Part shown: piece by piece, positions 23,931 through 36,168 of the stretch | How positions within the stretch are numbered: position 1 is the stretch's first letter | Layout of the letters: every line of letters begins with the position of its first letter | Assembly: GCF_008831285.2 (NCBI RefSeq) | Contig: NC_045143.1 | Span: 11,047,503-11,111,502 of the forward strand | DNA length: 64,000 nucleotides | Direction of reading: 5' to 3' | Source: Nymphaea colorata | Lineage: Eukaryota; Streptophyta; Magnoliopsida; Nymphaeales; Nymphaeaceae | Made by a program: the position numbers and the translations under genes | The notes under the pieces: model-generated | Seen by the model: the letters and a program-made list of their open reading frames with translations, nothing else | Database searches by the model: none | What the model was told of the DNA's origin: nothing

Positions 23931-26005
23931 GCAACTATGGCAGGTTCACTAGCATTATAGAGAATATGTTCTCTCAATCTCTTTTTGGCCTCCCGATGGC
24001 CTGGATTTGCTCTTTATGTGGCTTCTGTTTACATTTGCTCATTATAGAGCTCTCTGATATGTGTTCTCTGCTGCATTACTCTGCTTGTCATATCATCATT
24101 GGCCAGGCGTTGGTAATGTTACGTTGTCTCTCTCACTTAATTACTGTTCTTTTTTTGTTTGTTAATTTTCATCCTCCATACCCAAAGATGGATGGATTCG
24201 ATAAGAGATCTAGACTTGAATTTCAGGACTGGCTTTTACTTAATGCCCTTTCAAATAATAACAATTTAAGAATTCCCAATATAAACTTCATCTTAGAAAA
24301 GCATAAACTAAAGCTTAGGAAGTTCTTCATAAAAGTTCTCTAACGACCTATACATGTTCCAATTGACAGCTTGACGGAGGCAATTCAAAACAAGGAAAAC
24401 TTTCGTCTTATAAAATGCAAGCATCCAGCCTCGTTAACCTTCATAATGATGCTATCAACTATCGTTATATAGAAGCTTCTAGAATCTTTGAAAAGAATGA
24501 ATAGTTAAATGCTTACTTTGCTCTCATTATATGTTCAATGGAATTCATACACTAACATGCTTATTTGCAACAACTCTTCCTACGTAAAAGCAATACGATA
24601 TATAGCACTCCTGATGTAACTGCACTTTGGCCAAAGACAATTTGAATAAATTGCATGCTGGCCGAATTGTATGTTAATCACATTTTACAAGTCAAAGGTT
24701 TCAACTTGTTTAAGTTAATAATCCAAACCATCGTGAACTTACATGCACTTCTATCAAGAGCATTTTAAGAAGCATAAACAGAAATCAAGGATACAGTAAT
24801 AGTCAGCAAGCAAGATTACTTGCTATGTGTATGACAAATACTCGAATTTGATGATGCCTTTACTTGAAAATGATGTTGCATTGCATTATGTTGAAATTTA
24901 AGCGCTTGACTACCACTAGCAATCTAATAGCCAACAAAGATTATAAAAGTTTAGAGAGAAAGAAAGAGAAAGATTGTCTTTTAACAAACGACCTTTTGGT
25001 GAACACAAAGAATGGTTTATAATTAAAGTTGTTGATATGGGCCTCAGTTTTGCTAAACAGCTCAAATGTGATTTACCACTTGTCTTAATAATTTTTAAAA
25101 AATGTGAAATTTGATTGTTAATAGCATTTTATTTCCAAAAGTGCTATTTCTTGCTCTCATAAGAAAGGTATTATTGTTAATTTCTTCTACTTATAGGCTA
25201 TTTGACTAGACTTGAAAGGACGATGGTGAAAGGCCAAAGATGCCAACCGAAGTGATGAGGCTTGTATTAATAATCCATAGATATGAGATATATTCAAACT
25301 CATAATTGGAAAGGGGCCTCCAAAACGGAAATTTCCTTCTTTAGTTACTTTAATTTCGTTAGCCACCAATGCTGGATAGCCTTGACAACATCTTCACAAC
25401 TTCCTTCTTTCAAATTATGGTAAGGTGTTCTATCCTGTGGCGGACCTAAAAGAGGCAACGAAAAGCTTGGATCTGCTGTTCTCACTCATATTGTGCAGAG
25501 CTTAAGCAGAAAACTGAGACCTCAGTACTTTACTGCTCGTAGTTTCTACTAGAGCTGAAGACGATGTAAGTTGTCTGTAAGCTCAACTTACTTTTGGTTC
25601 AACTTCTATATTATTCGTTGCTCGAGTCTTCATATTCTGAAAAGGTAAAGAGAAAGAGAGAGTGTGTGTGCTTGCCCCAATTTAGAGAATTGTAAGACAA
25701 ACACCATGGTGATGACAGACGAAAGAAGAAAAGTTAAGTATATGAAGCTGTTTAAACTTTAAACATCAAAGAAGCATCTAAATATGAAGCCAACAAGATG
25801 TTCATCCCATCGACAGTACGAACCAAAATGACAGAAAAGAAAAAAGGAAGAAGTTAAGTTCAGCAACCGTACTATATAATCTACAACTCATTACACATAT
25901 AAGCATGTTAAATCATGCATTAGACCAAAAATCAAGTTATCTTCAAACTCACTAACAATATTGACCATGTTAAGGATATGGTTGAACTGTCCTCTTGGTG
26001 TGCCT
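23931..26005. other. Anonymous spacer
   Basis: The longest open frame (23966-24343, 125 codons) is hydrophobic at its start and matches no family I recognise. It has no supporting splice or start context. Nothing else is supportable. Confidence 0.35.
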
Positions 26006-26008
26006 TAA

Positions 26009-26172
26009 CGGGGTGTTTGGGAAATGGAACACTTTATGGGTGTTCCATGAATCTGCCTGAAAATTTGAGGTAGATTCATGGACACCTAGTTCTAATGTTC
26101 CATGAATTTGCCCAAATCTTTGGCATAAATTCATAGAACACTCATAGAGTGTTTCAACTGCCAAGCGACCCC
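26009..26172. mobile_element. Tourist-like (PIF/Harbinger) MITE
   Basis: A 164-bp foldback element with left end CGGGGTGTTTGGG and inverted right end GGGGTCGCTTGG. It is flanked by TAA on both sides (26006-26008 and 26173-26175), the usual 3-bp target of PIF/Harbinger. The GTGTTCCATGAAT and ATTCATAGAACAC segments form an inner palindrome. Confidence 0.75.
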
Positions 26173-26175
26173 TAA

Positions 26176-27220
26176 GAGTACAACCTGTAAAATTAGCCCT
26201 CTTAGCCAGTAGATGTTCATGAACTAGCATTCAAAAGATTCAATGCAGATGGTGTATGTAAGGCTGGACCACTTTCAGAAAATTGAGTTGGCAGTAGTGA
26301 TTTAAACTTCAAAAGCAAAATGAAGGTGATGAGTATTACAAAAAATATATCCTTAGACTAACCATCCAAGGTTATTCCTCGGATCTTGATATATATGCCA
26401 TTTGGTAAACATTGTCTCATTTGGTAGTTCATGGACTCATGACCTTCGTCAACTCCTACTACAAGCAGCCAAGGATGAGCTCTGAATCTACTCCTGCTCT
26501 TGTTTTGTCTCTGAATGTCATTGGTGTTGGTCTTCTCGGTTTTCTAGTGGAGGACCTCAACGAATCATGAGCAGCTGGTGAACCTCTGAATAACAGAGTA
26601 CAGTATCCATTCTGGAGCAAAAGGGTGCTTGCGACTGTTAAATAGAGGTACCAGATATGTGGGTTGCCACTGTCAGCCATCCTATGGGCAGCCTGCATAC
26701 TAACAGGCTTTCATTGTTGTAATCTAATGTTCTGCATATCACCCACCAACATGGGTTCATGGTTGACACTTTGCACTAGATGATTTCAATGCAGTGCATG
26801 GAATAGAGTTGACTTATTTTCATTTAAAGCATGTCAGAATGCTAAGATGAACTATGTTGAGAGGCCTAGTAACTAGTAAGTAGCACCTTGATCATTACAT
26901 TTTAAAGTAAATTACTTAACAGTATTGCCACATTGTGCTTTCCATGCCAGACATCATAAAGCTGTTACATCACATAAAGAAAGGCCAAATCCCCAGCATA
27001 GAAAGAGAACCCCATCTACCTACTTCACCACTCAATATGGCATATCAAGGTACGACAAATTGTCAATATACCCTACAAATATCAGAGTAGAGATGTCCGT
27101 GGATCAGGTTTTGATCTCAAACCAATATCGTACTAGTCAGGTTCAGTAAAGCAAGTACTTTATGCATGACCAGGTCCAGGCTGGGTATAGTTATTTCTTA
27201 CTTGCATCAGAACGAAAATT

Positions 27221-27293
<73 letters not shown>

Positions 27294-27999
27294 TTTTGGC
27301 ATTTGAGTTAAAACTTGATGGATAATCTAGCTCGTACAACACATATCCAATTAATTACATATCACCAAATTTCTTATTATATCTTTCTCATCTAGCTCTA
27401 AAATAAGGAGATGCTATTGTACAAAGAGCCTTAGATGGTCCAGAAAAGATTAAAAGTTATATGTGTGCTTATCTTTTTAAGCAGTGAGGCAACCCCTCAT
27501 TTGAGAAATAACTAGGATATCGACTGCCTTGGCAGTTGAGTTGCTTGATAACTGCTCTCTTCCGTGCACGTGATTTGGATCGCAGACTGCATTGAACAGT
27601 GAAGAGCCATAAGCACGTCCAGCAAACATAAAAGTTCCACAACATGGAAAGAAAATGCTATAACTTGCTAAATAATATGGTTTCAAAGCATGGCCAGCAG
27701 CAATTTAAATTGCAAATTGACTGTACAACTTACTCAGATGATTGATCTGTTTTCGTTATTTTCTAGAAAAAAAATCTTTTAATGTATAATTTTTGCCAAC
27801 CGACAACCAATTCAACTGAATCAATTGGTCAATTTGCCAATCAGTAGCCTCACTCGTCTGGGTCAAGAACCAACATTGACAACGCTGTGGTTCATACTGG
27901 AGATCTTTACGATAATTATTGTCTAACGCTATGTCACATAGGTACGGGTGCCAATATGAAGCATTTTAAAGAAAACTAAGCTACAAGGACAAAGTTGTA
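26176..27999. other. Anonymous spacer with a long (AT)n run
   Basis: No gene signal. Short open frames (26459-26698, 26925-27149, 27477-27686) lack motifs. The last 8-10 bp carry the left target duplication of the next MITE. Confidence 0.35.
27226..27290. repeat. (AT)n microsatellite, longest in the window
   Basis: 65 bp of uninterrupted alternating AT, likely to be polymorphic. Confidence 0.97.
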
Positions 28000-28007
28000 C
28001 ATAATAT

Positions 28008-28369
28008 CATAGTCACAAATAACGTCTCGGAATTTTAAACAGCAAGGTTTTTCTTGGGTATAATACGGCGAACTTGAAAAAAATAAGAAAAATATGGTAA
28101 AATTTTAAAAATTTTAAAAAACTAAAATTGTGGAAAAATAAAATAAGTGAGAAACTAATAACACAAACATCAAAAGATAAATAGTTTTGCAACAAATAAA
28201 AAATAGAAAATGAAAAAAACTGTTTGGCATTAAAAAAACTGAAAAAAATGAAAAAAAGTGAAAAAGCAAGTTTTTTTTTTGTTTTTAATGTTTTTTTAAT
28301 TTTAAATGGCCATGTAATTTACAATTTTTTTTGCGTTTTTTTGAAAAAAAATCGTTTTTTGTGACTATG
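28008..28369. mobile_element. Non-autonomous hAT MITE, family A, intact copy
   Basis: An exact 8-bp duplication CATAATAT (28000-28007 and 28370-28377) flanks 362 bp. Its ends are the inverted repeat CATAGTCACAAA / TTTGTGACTATG. The subterminal block AATTTTAAACAGCAAGGTTT then TTCTTGGG is shared with the other family A copies. The core is A/T-homopolymer rich and has no transposase. Confidence 0.9.
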
Positions 28370-28370
28370 C

Positions 28371-28377
<7 letters not shown>

Positions 28378-28422
<45 letters not shown>

Positions 28423-28911
28423 CAAAAGATGAGATTTTAAACATACAAAACAACACATTCATGATTCACAATTTATAGATTCAAAGTTCAAACTCATAAT
28501 TTTGCCTAGGAAATCAAAAAAAAAAAAACAATACAAGAAGTTTCAAGCTAGGCATACATTGTATAAATTTGTAATTTTTTATTGCTTTATATAATATCAA
28601 GGAATCAACCTATGCATACACAGTAATACCCAATTAAACCAAACCCAATTTTTCGATGGTCTTGGATTCGGTTAAGTTTGACCAAGTCCAAAAAAGGACT
28701 GATTCAGCTTCAGGTACATTGATCGCACCTGGTATGGCCTTGACCATACTTGAGACTTACCCGAGGCCGCACCAATACCCATCCAAGTATCTTACTGGTT
28801 CTGTACTAGTACTGCTTCATTTGAGTAGCATACATGTGACATCATGGCCTAAATGGAGAAGTCCTCAATATTTTTCACAACCATTCCTTCTCCACTGCAT
28901 AATCACACAGT

Positions 28912-28946
<35 letters not shown>

Positions 28947-29732
28947 GACACATCACTTGTTTTTCATTTCACTTCTAGTACTATTCTTGAGTTGTCCATT
29001 CCTATTTGGCAATTTTCGAGGGTAAAACAAACAGTTGGTTCAAGTTGACTGACTGCCTTGTGATCCCCACAGTGTTGGCAGATCACATTGGATCTTAAGA
29101 GCAGCACCAAAGCATCAAAAAGCAGCTTGAATGTCTTCAGAATCATCTCCTGTTGTAGGTACTTGTCCTTGTCCTGTTGCTTATTCATTTCAGATTTCAC
29201 TGGAAAATGCAGATCGATGTCTTCTATTTATCAGTTCAAGGCAGTTACTGTCCTTGCCATGTTGGTGTTTCTTTACTACTTGGGTTCTTGCCAAAATGCC
29301 TCTGATTTGTAGACCATGTTCCCAAATAGTCAAAGATTTAATGGCCCTGTTGATTTATTTTCCCAAATCATAAATTTAGGACCAAAAGCAAGGTCCACCC
29401 ATGAAGGACAAACGGAAAAAAGGAGAAAATACAGTAGGAATGTAAAATACTTCCTCCTTCTCCTTACCATGACATTCAAGCAATGAAAGCAGCAAACTTA
29501 GCAAGAACGAAAGCTAATAACAAGGAGCTCTATTTTTTTTATTCTCCTGTTCATATATCAAGCATTATGAATATTCATATTTTAGATCATATGATCCCAT
29601 ATTTGAAGAGCTTAAGCGTCCCTCCATCTTATCCATTCTGCTCATTCAAACATAAGTACCTCTGTCAAGTAAAAGCACCAGAGTATATATAGACATAATT
29701 CTTCCTCTTTCACAAGAACCACAAACCAAAGA
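28378..29732. other. Anonymous spacer
   Basis: Contains (AT)n next to a T-run (to about 28421) and (CA)n at 28912-28937. Overlapping open frames on both strands at 28964-29373 lack recognisable domains. Confidence 0.35.
28912..28937. repeat. (CA)n microsatellite
   Basis: About 26 bp of CA repeats followed by (TA)n. Confidence 0.9.
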
Positions 29733-31080
29733 TCTAGACTGCAGCATGCCTGTTCATGCGCATATCTCAAATCATCCATGCTGAGGGGACAGATCTGCAT
29801 TGACACTAGGTGGTGGCAGAGGTTTACCTTCTGCTAGTGCTATGCCTTTCACTTGCAAAGAAGTGAAGAGCAGTTGGAAAATAATCAATATAAGAAAAAC
29901 AACACGACAGACTGAATGCCTTGACACATCAGTTACATGCAAGTACTTCTCGAATCATTTGGATGCATCTATAAAGATACGTTTACAAATGTTATCATAA
30001 GTTTTTTTTTTTCCCGAATAGAAAAGTACCTTATTGAAGATCCTCTTTGAACTGATATTATCTACGAAGTGGAAATTAGATCTTTCTCACTTAAGATTTA
30101 TATACCACTTATTTAACATAACATGCAATTTTTTGGAAGTTTTTACTAAGAAATTAACAGAGAATATCAATAAAATAATTACTGTCAGAAGGTTCAACAC
30201 AATTAATTCTTTGACAGACCCAATCTGGTGGACAAATTTTATAAACTTTGCCTCCACTCGTTTGTCATGGAGAAAAGCACTCCATGCAAGCCTAACATGA
30301 GTTGAAGAATGAATAGGTAGAGCATGGCCACAACAATCGTTTTTCAGTATCAGCACACACTTACCAACTAGACCTCACCACTTAACTAAAAGAAAAAAAT
30401 AACTATAACATCCAAGTGCAAATGATCTCGATGATTCATGCCTTCAAAAAAGAACTAACCTTCTTCCCCTTCAATAGAATTTCCCTTGTCGGACAAGAAG
30501 CAGCTGTTACACAGAGATTCTAAAGCAAAATGGCAATTATGTCATAAGCTAAACCGCTAAAGTAACTAGGAGTTCCAGGAAAAAAATAGAGCAAGTAGCT
30601 TTATAACACCTTCAAATTGCTTTCAGAATACCCATCAGTCGTACTAACATACAAAATGTCCAAAAAAATAAATTGGAAATCCAGGATATCAGTTAGCTCA
30701 GATGGAGAATTAGTGCATGAAGCTGTAGCCAAAGTGGGCCTCTTCCAATGGATATATTCAAGGAGTGCATATCGCAGTTTTAATGAAGAAGAACAAAGCA
30801 GACAACCTATATTAGGAAGTCTCATGGTAGTCGTTATTTCTCCCACGTAGAACAGTAACCTACTGATTAGATGCTTGACTGACAAAAAACTTGACTTACA
30901 TCAACCGTGTAATAGAGAAGGTCAAAGTCATGTGCCAGCAAATAGCCCCAACATATGACTGTTTACGTAGTACCAAATATAAGAAACTTTCAATAACAAG
31001 AAAGTGGCTCCCTTAATCAAAGTTCATCAATTCAAAAGATCCCAAAATTACTTTTAAAGCATCCAAGTTAATCTCATTGG
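29733..31080 (-). pseudogene. Broken 3' end of a plant AAA-type ATPase gene
   Basis: Minus-strand fragments appear in the order of the C-terminus of plant AAA ATPases. They are 30643-30610 (TTDGYSESNLK, where families have TDGYSGSDLK), 30519-30460 (NLCVTAASCPTREILLKGKK, both borders GT-AG) and about 29852-29733 (ALAEGKPLPPP, then MDDLRYAHEQ). A weak EINLDAL match near 31050 may be the preceding piece. Intact members remodel proteins or membranes using Walker A/B motifs; those upstream motifs were not found. Defects: the splice into the last fragment is out of phase, about two bases are lost before MDDLRYAHEQ so the frame ends at TGA, and the usual tail (NEL.QWNDLYGEGGS-type) is absent. This fits a truncated pseudogene copied or stranded here. 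Confidence 0.75.
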
Positions 31081-32698
31081 TAAGATATTGGCAGGTACTT
31101 GTACTTACTATATGGCAATGCAAAATGCCGCAGCAGATGCTTGAAGACCCTGAGCTACAGCCTGAACCAATTGAAAGGCAACTAAAAGAAATCATACACG
31201 GGCACATGTGAACAAACTTTAAGTATTTACCTAGGTACACCAAATAAGTTATCATTTTTGGTATTAAGGCAAACAACCTATCTATAGCTATGAGGCACAA
31301 ATCAAAAGAAATGGGAAAGAAAAATGACAATGAACTTTATTCCATTTGAAAAGCTCAAGAAATTCGTGAAACAGGGAACATGAACCTCAAAATTCGACGT
31401 CCTTCAAAAAATTTGTTCTCAATCTAAGATAAACTCATAAGGAACTTAACATAAAGACACAATAAAATTTGTTCTTGTTTATGGTATTTTTCAGAGCTTG
31501 AGATCAACCTGGTGAAGACCAGAAGATGGAGAGAGTGTGAGGAGAGTCAAAGTGGAGAGAAGGGCAGAAATTTCAGAATAGGATCATAGGAGAAGCTCTC
31601 TGCATTTCGTAGTTGAGGAGGCATTAATGCCTGCAACCCCTTGCTCAAGTAAACACAGTGAAAAAGATGAAACAGTAAGGGGGGCAAAGTAGTCGACATG
31701 GAGATGAAAAGCCACAATATTTCCATCTTTTCTAAAAGATGGAATTTAGTACAATTTAAAAAAAAATTACAAACTGTTTTCCCCTCTTTTCACAACGACT
31801 CGAGCAGTTGTTGCATTTGGGGGCCATCACAACGGCTCATCTATCTGTCACTGTGTGCCCCTCTTCTTGTAGTCAAAGTTTAACTTGTTTTCTTTAATGA
31901 ATCAAGCTCGAACCAGGTGAGCGCAGCTCATTTAGGCTTGAATAAGTTCATTATGATAATATATAGACAATATCTTTCCTAATATTAAGACAACCAGATT
32001 AGTTGGTATGTTGGGAGTCTCATTTGTCTTACCAAAAAAAGCTCTCCATTTTCAAAGTGGCCTATGGCCTTTCCATTTCTTTTTTTTTTATAAAAATTAA
32101 TGTTTGCCTGGCTGCAGTTAATTGATTTAGTCTCAAAAATCATCTTAGCTAAGATTAGCTCAAGCTGAAGCAGATTGAGTTGAGTCAAGTTTGAGCTGGT
32201 GAACTCAAACTCAACCCACCCAAGTTTCAGCTGAGCTCAAGCAAAGTCTTTCGAGACTCAAGTTGAGCTTGAGCTGCCCCACCTAGGCTCATGAACACCA
32301 GTACAGCCAATATTGTGAATGTGGAACCCGTATCAGTCGAGTCAATTTTACATAGTGTCACCTAATGTAATATGATGTAAAATGGAAATTTATTTTTTAG
32401 TATTAAAAATTAGAAAAAACAGAATAAATAATAGGAAATAAGAAAATAGGTAAATTTTTTCTTTATGAAAAAAGATAAATTTGATAAATGGATCCCAATA
32501 TTTATAAGTATCAAATAAATATTTCAATGTATAACACTATAACTTACTCCTTAGAGTCTTTAAAAACATAATGGTCATTAAAATTTAAATATTTTATTTT
32601 TGATGACAAACATAGGCTCTTATAAAATCACGAAGCCTCTAATTTTATTTCACATCAGCCCTATATATTTTATGTTAAATGTAATTTCATTTTTGTTG

Positions 32699-32731
<33 letters not shown>

Positions 32732-33876
32732 AACTGCGTAAATCTAAGGACTGCTTAAATTGATTTATAAGTCATGCAATGAACTTGATTATTAGTTCAT
32801 AAACTATGTAACATGGGTATCTTAATTTTGGTGGACTACCCCTATCAGTCGGGTGTGACACGGGTATGGGTACAGTGTTGGGTGCGGCTCAGGTACACTC
32901 AACGTACCCAGGTCCGTATCTGTCCAAAAACAAACTCGGACAATGTTGACCGAGTTTATTTTCGTCCAAAACTTAGGTTTTTTTTTCTTTATTTCCTTTC
33001 AAAAACGCAGAGCCTCGACAAAATTGTGGGCGACATCCAGCAACCTCCAGCGACGTCCAGCAACTTTCGGCGACCTCCAGCGACCTTCCTGCATGAACTA
33101 TTTTTTCTTTTTATTGTTGTTCTTAGTAGTATTTTTGTTTTCCTGCATGAAAATTCGACTAATGTTTATATTTGACTGTCTAGGGGGCTGCTCAGTTGTC
33201 CATATGTTTAAAGTTTTTCATAGGCTTCTTAGAAACACTGTTGCAAAATCCATTGATATATATTTTCTATGTTGTTTATTTGTTTATGTTGATATATTTT
33301 TTTTATTTTGATATATATTTAGTATTTCTTCTTGTTTATAAAGTGACATAGTTCATAAAGTGTCGTGTAAAATTATTTTTTCAAAGTTAAAATAAAACCC
33401 ATCATTTACCTTTTAAAGAAATAACATTACACATAGTGCCATGTGAATCATCAATCATGGCTTCACTTTTCACACTATGTAAAATGCATTGATTTACCAA
33501 AAGCCACAACTTGAATCAAGTAAGAATTTCTGTACTTTTTCTTAAACCTATTTGATAGAGTAAATTCACAAATGGAACATGATACAGCATGCCATTTTTT
33601 CCAAAAGGAATGGCTAATAAAAGTAATTAGCAGACGTGGACCATATTGGTGACTAGTGTCACCAACAGTGTCTTTAAAAGTTGAGACCACATATAATTGT
33701 GTTTACGACAAGAATAGTGTGTCTATTGTTCTATAAAGCAGTCATTTCAAAATGGGAAATGGAAGCCAATAGGATATTGCTGATGATTATGATATTATAT
33801 ATTAGGTCATGGATAACACTAACAAAAAGATAGCATGAGACAATGGATAAAAATGTAATCAATATGGGAGGAGGTA
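31081..33876. other. Spacer with degraded transposon ends
   Basis: Around 31890-32310 repeated TTGAGCTTGAG/CTCAAGC motifs suggest a decayed hAT-like element. (GT)n lies at 32706-32731. At 32840-32930 GGGTGCGG/TACCC motifs recall family B hAT ends. Degenerate CCAGC(A/G)AC repeats lie at 33030-33090. No gene is supportable. Confidence 0.4.
32706..32731. repeat. (GT)n microsatellite
   Basis: About 26 bp of GT repeats after a short TA run. Confidence 0.9.
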
Positions 33877-34563
33877 CTACACCTTCCAAAGCTGATGAAC
33901 AGACATGAACAATGAGCAGTTTTCTTCAGGAACAACGCTTATTTTGAGTTCATGAAGATCAAATGCAAATGATATGCATGTAAAGCATTAAACTGTGAAA
34001 CTGAACTTCACTATATTGCTGCAGAAATGCAAAACAGAGTTCACTTCAATAGGAAAAAACCAAAGAAGTACCCAAACTCTCTGATACATACATATATATA
34101 TATATATACTAAATAGAGAGAGAGAGAGAGAGAGAGAAAGAGATCTCGTAAAGAGGTGATAAGAAATTGCACCTGCAGCTACAAGAAGCTTTTTTATCTT
34201 GTTTTTTACAATTTACACACAAGCTTTTTTTGGCTGATGATGCCATTTCTCCAGATCAAATTATAGCTCACAAGTTTAAATATATCCACTCTTCATGTTC
34301 ATTATAAAACTGTAAAAGCTGCATCCAATTGAATATGTACGTTCTGTGTTCTACACCTTCCAAAGCTGATGAACAGACATGAACAATGAGCAGTTTTCTT
34401 CAGGAACAATGCTTATTTTGAGTTCATGAAGATCAAATGTAAATGATATGCATGTAAAGCATTAAACTGTGAAACTGAACTTCACTATATTGCTGCAGAT
34501 ATGCAAAACAGAGTTCACTTCAATAGGAAAAAACAAAAGAAGCACCCAAACTCTCTGATACAT

Positions 34564-34596
<33 letters not shown>

Positions 34597-34757
34597 GCTT
34601 TTATCTTGTTTTTTACAATTTACACACTCAACCTTTTTTTGGCTGATGATACCATCTTCTCCAGATCAAATTGTAGCTCACAAGTTTAAATATATCCACT
34701 CTTCATGTTCATTATAAAACTGTAAAAGCTGCATCCAATTGAATATGTACGTTCTGT
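33877..34757. repeat. Recent tandem direct duplication, two copies of about 0.4-0.47 kb
   Basis: Copy 1 (33877-34350, 474 bp) and copy 2 (34351-34757, 407 bp) both begin CTACACCTTCCAAAGC and end TATGTACGTTCTGT. They differ at only scattered bases. The length gap is mainly in the central microsatellite region: copy 1 has (TA)n plus (GA)n at 34090-34140, copy 2 has (CA)n plus (TA)n. No coding capacity was seen. Confidence 0.92.
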
Positions 34758-35396
34758 AATTGCTCTTTGTGGTCCAATAATTCAAGAAAAAAGACTGTTT
34801 GGTTGTCACACGGGTGCACCAAATATGGTGGTGCACCCGCGTCGACTCGGGTGCAGGTGCAACACTATAACCTTATTTACTCAGAAATGAAAAAGACATA
34901 CAGAAAAGATAACAGTCAACAGTAGGGAAAATATTTAGAAAGAAATGAGACTCAGTATAACACTCCAATGAGTATAACACTTCAATGAGCTGAACTGGGC
35001 CTAATTTCATATGGAAAACCACTAAAAAACAGCAAAGGGAATGTAGCCAGACACCCATGAATGTGAACACTGACAATGCAAGTGCCTAAACTAAAGAAAA
35101 CCAGAGATATTGAAAAATTTTCAAAAGGGAGAGGTTAGAGAGAGAGAGAATGAATTAGAACTAGAAGAAGAACTCTCAAATGAGAGAGGTTAGAGAAAGA
35201 GAGAGAGAGATTACATTCTCATTTCCGGAACAGTGGAGCTTGTGATAAGAGGAAATGATAGGTTGAGAGCGGATGGATTGTGAGAGCCACCAAAGATAAA
35301 AGAGAGATTGGACTGGAGGAAGAAAAGGGATATCTCCTGTTTTTAGGGTTTCAAAAGTCAGACTTTTTCCAATTTTTAACTACCTCACTATCTTAA
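34758..35396. other. Spacer with a GGTGC-rich fragment
   Basis: At 34806-34870 a block (CACACGGGTGCACCAAATAT...) resembles family B hAT subterminal sequence without a partner end. GAGAGA-rich stretches lie at 35130-35210. Confidence 0.4.
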
Positions 35397-35546
35397 TGGT
35401 GTTTGGTTCGTCTGATTCTTTCAAAAAACCTCATTTTTGTTTTTCTGGTTTTCTATTCAAACACTAGAATACTTAAAAGTTAAAACTCAGCTTCTTAACT
35501 TCAATATCCAGCTCTTTTCTGATATTTCTGCTAACTAAACAAGCCC
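35397..35546. mobile_element. Tourist-like (PIF/Harbinger) MITE
   Basis: About 150 bp with ends TGGTGTTTGGTTCG and (inverted) GGGCTTGTTTAGTTAG, flanked by TAA (35394-35396 and 35547-35549). Small size and TAA flanks fit Tourist elements. Confidence 0.65.
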
Positions 35547-36083
35547 TAAAAGCAAACCAAAAAAAAATTACCTACTTTAACACATTCACATGTTAAATAG
35601 TTTGACATGATGTTGGTCTTTAGACCATTCTCAGTTTCATATACATTAAAAGAAGAGGGAAACAGAGATTTAGATTCACAGACATGCTGTTGTTTTACTC
35701 TATCCAGAACTGATTCTCATTCACTTGGGAAGCTGATGGTATAAAGAAGCAATATTGTTTCTTAATTTCTTTTCTTCTTCTTTCTGCCTGGCATACCAAC
35801 TGCTTTTGCTCATACAAAAATCCGACGCACCAATTCGTAATGAATATGGATAGAGCAATTGATCATGATAGATAGCATTAATTGCAAACTTGTGTAAGAG
35901 AACTTGTTATTAACCAAATAGAAACACTTCTCGTGTTGCCTGTGTATTTGTGAACGCGCTGCTGCCTGTTTTGAAACAGAAAAGAGTAATAAAAATTATC
36001 AGCAAGTACTAGCAGCCAAATTACAGGCAGACACAACTTTTTTCCCAATAGTATGGCAATGTTACAGACATGAGGTCAGCTTG
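35547..36083. other. Spacer downstream of the YRDC gene
   Basis: No gene or repeat recognised. Confidence 0.35.
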
Positions 36084-36089
36084 TTTATT
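36084..36089 (-). terminator. Candidate polyadenylation signal of the YRDC gene
   Basis: Minus-strand AATAAA 80 nt beyond the YRDC stop codon. Confidence 0.55.
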
Positions 36090-36168
36090 CATGCATGGTG
36101 ACACCAATTGCAAAATTTGAAAATTCTGATCCTTTATGTTAATTCAGAGAGAAATTGTTGTTCAGTAC

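Noticed and set aside
23966-24343. 125-codon open frame after the LINE
   Set aside because: No motif, no codon or splice support, and it lies in LINE-flank AT-rich DNA.
27160-27342. Open frames made of (IY)n repeats, also at 6679, 20510 and 49981
   Set aside because: They are translations of (AT)n microsatellites, not proteins.
30087-30356. Minus-strand 89-codon frame between AAA remnant exons
   Set aside because: It falls in the former intron and has no motif.
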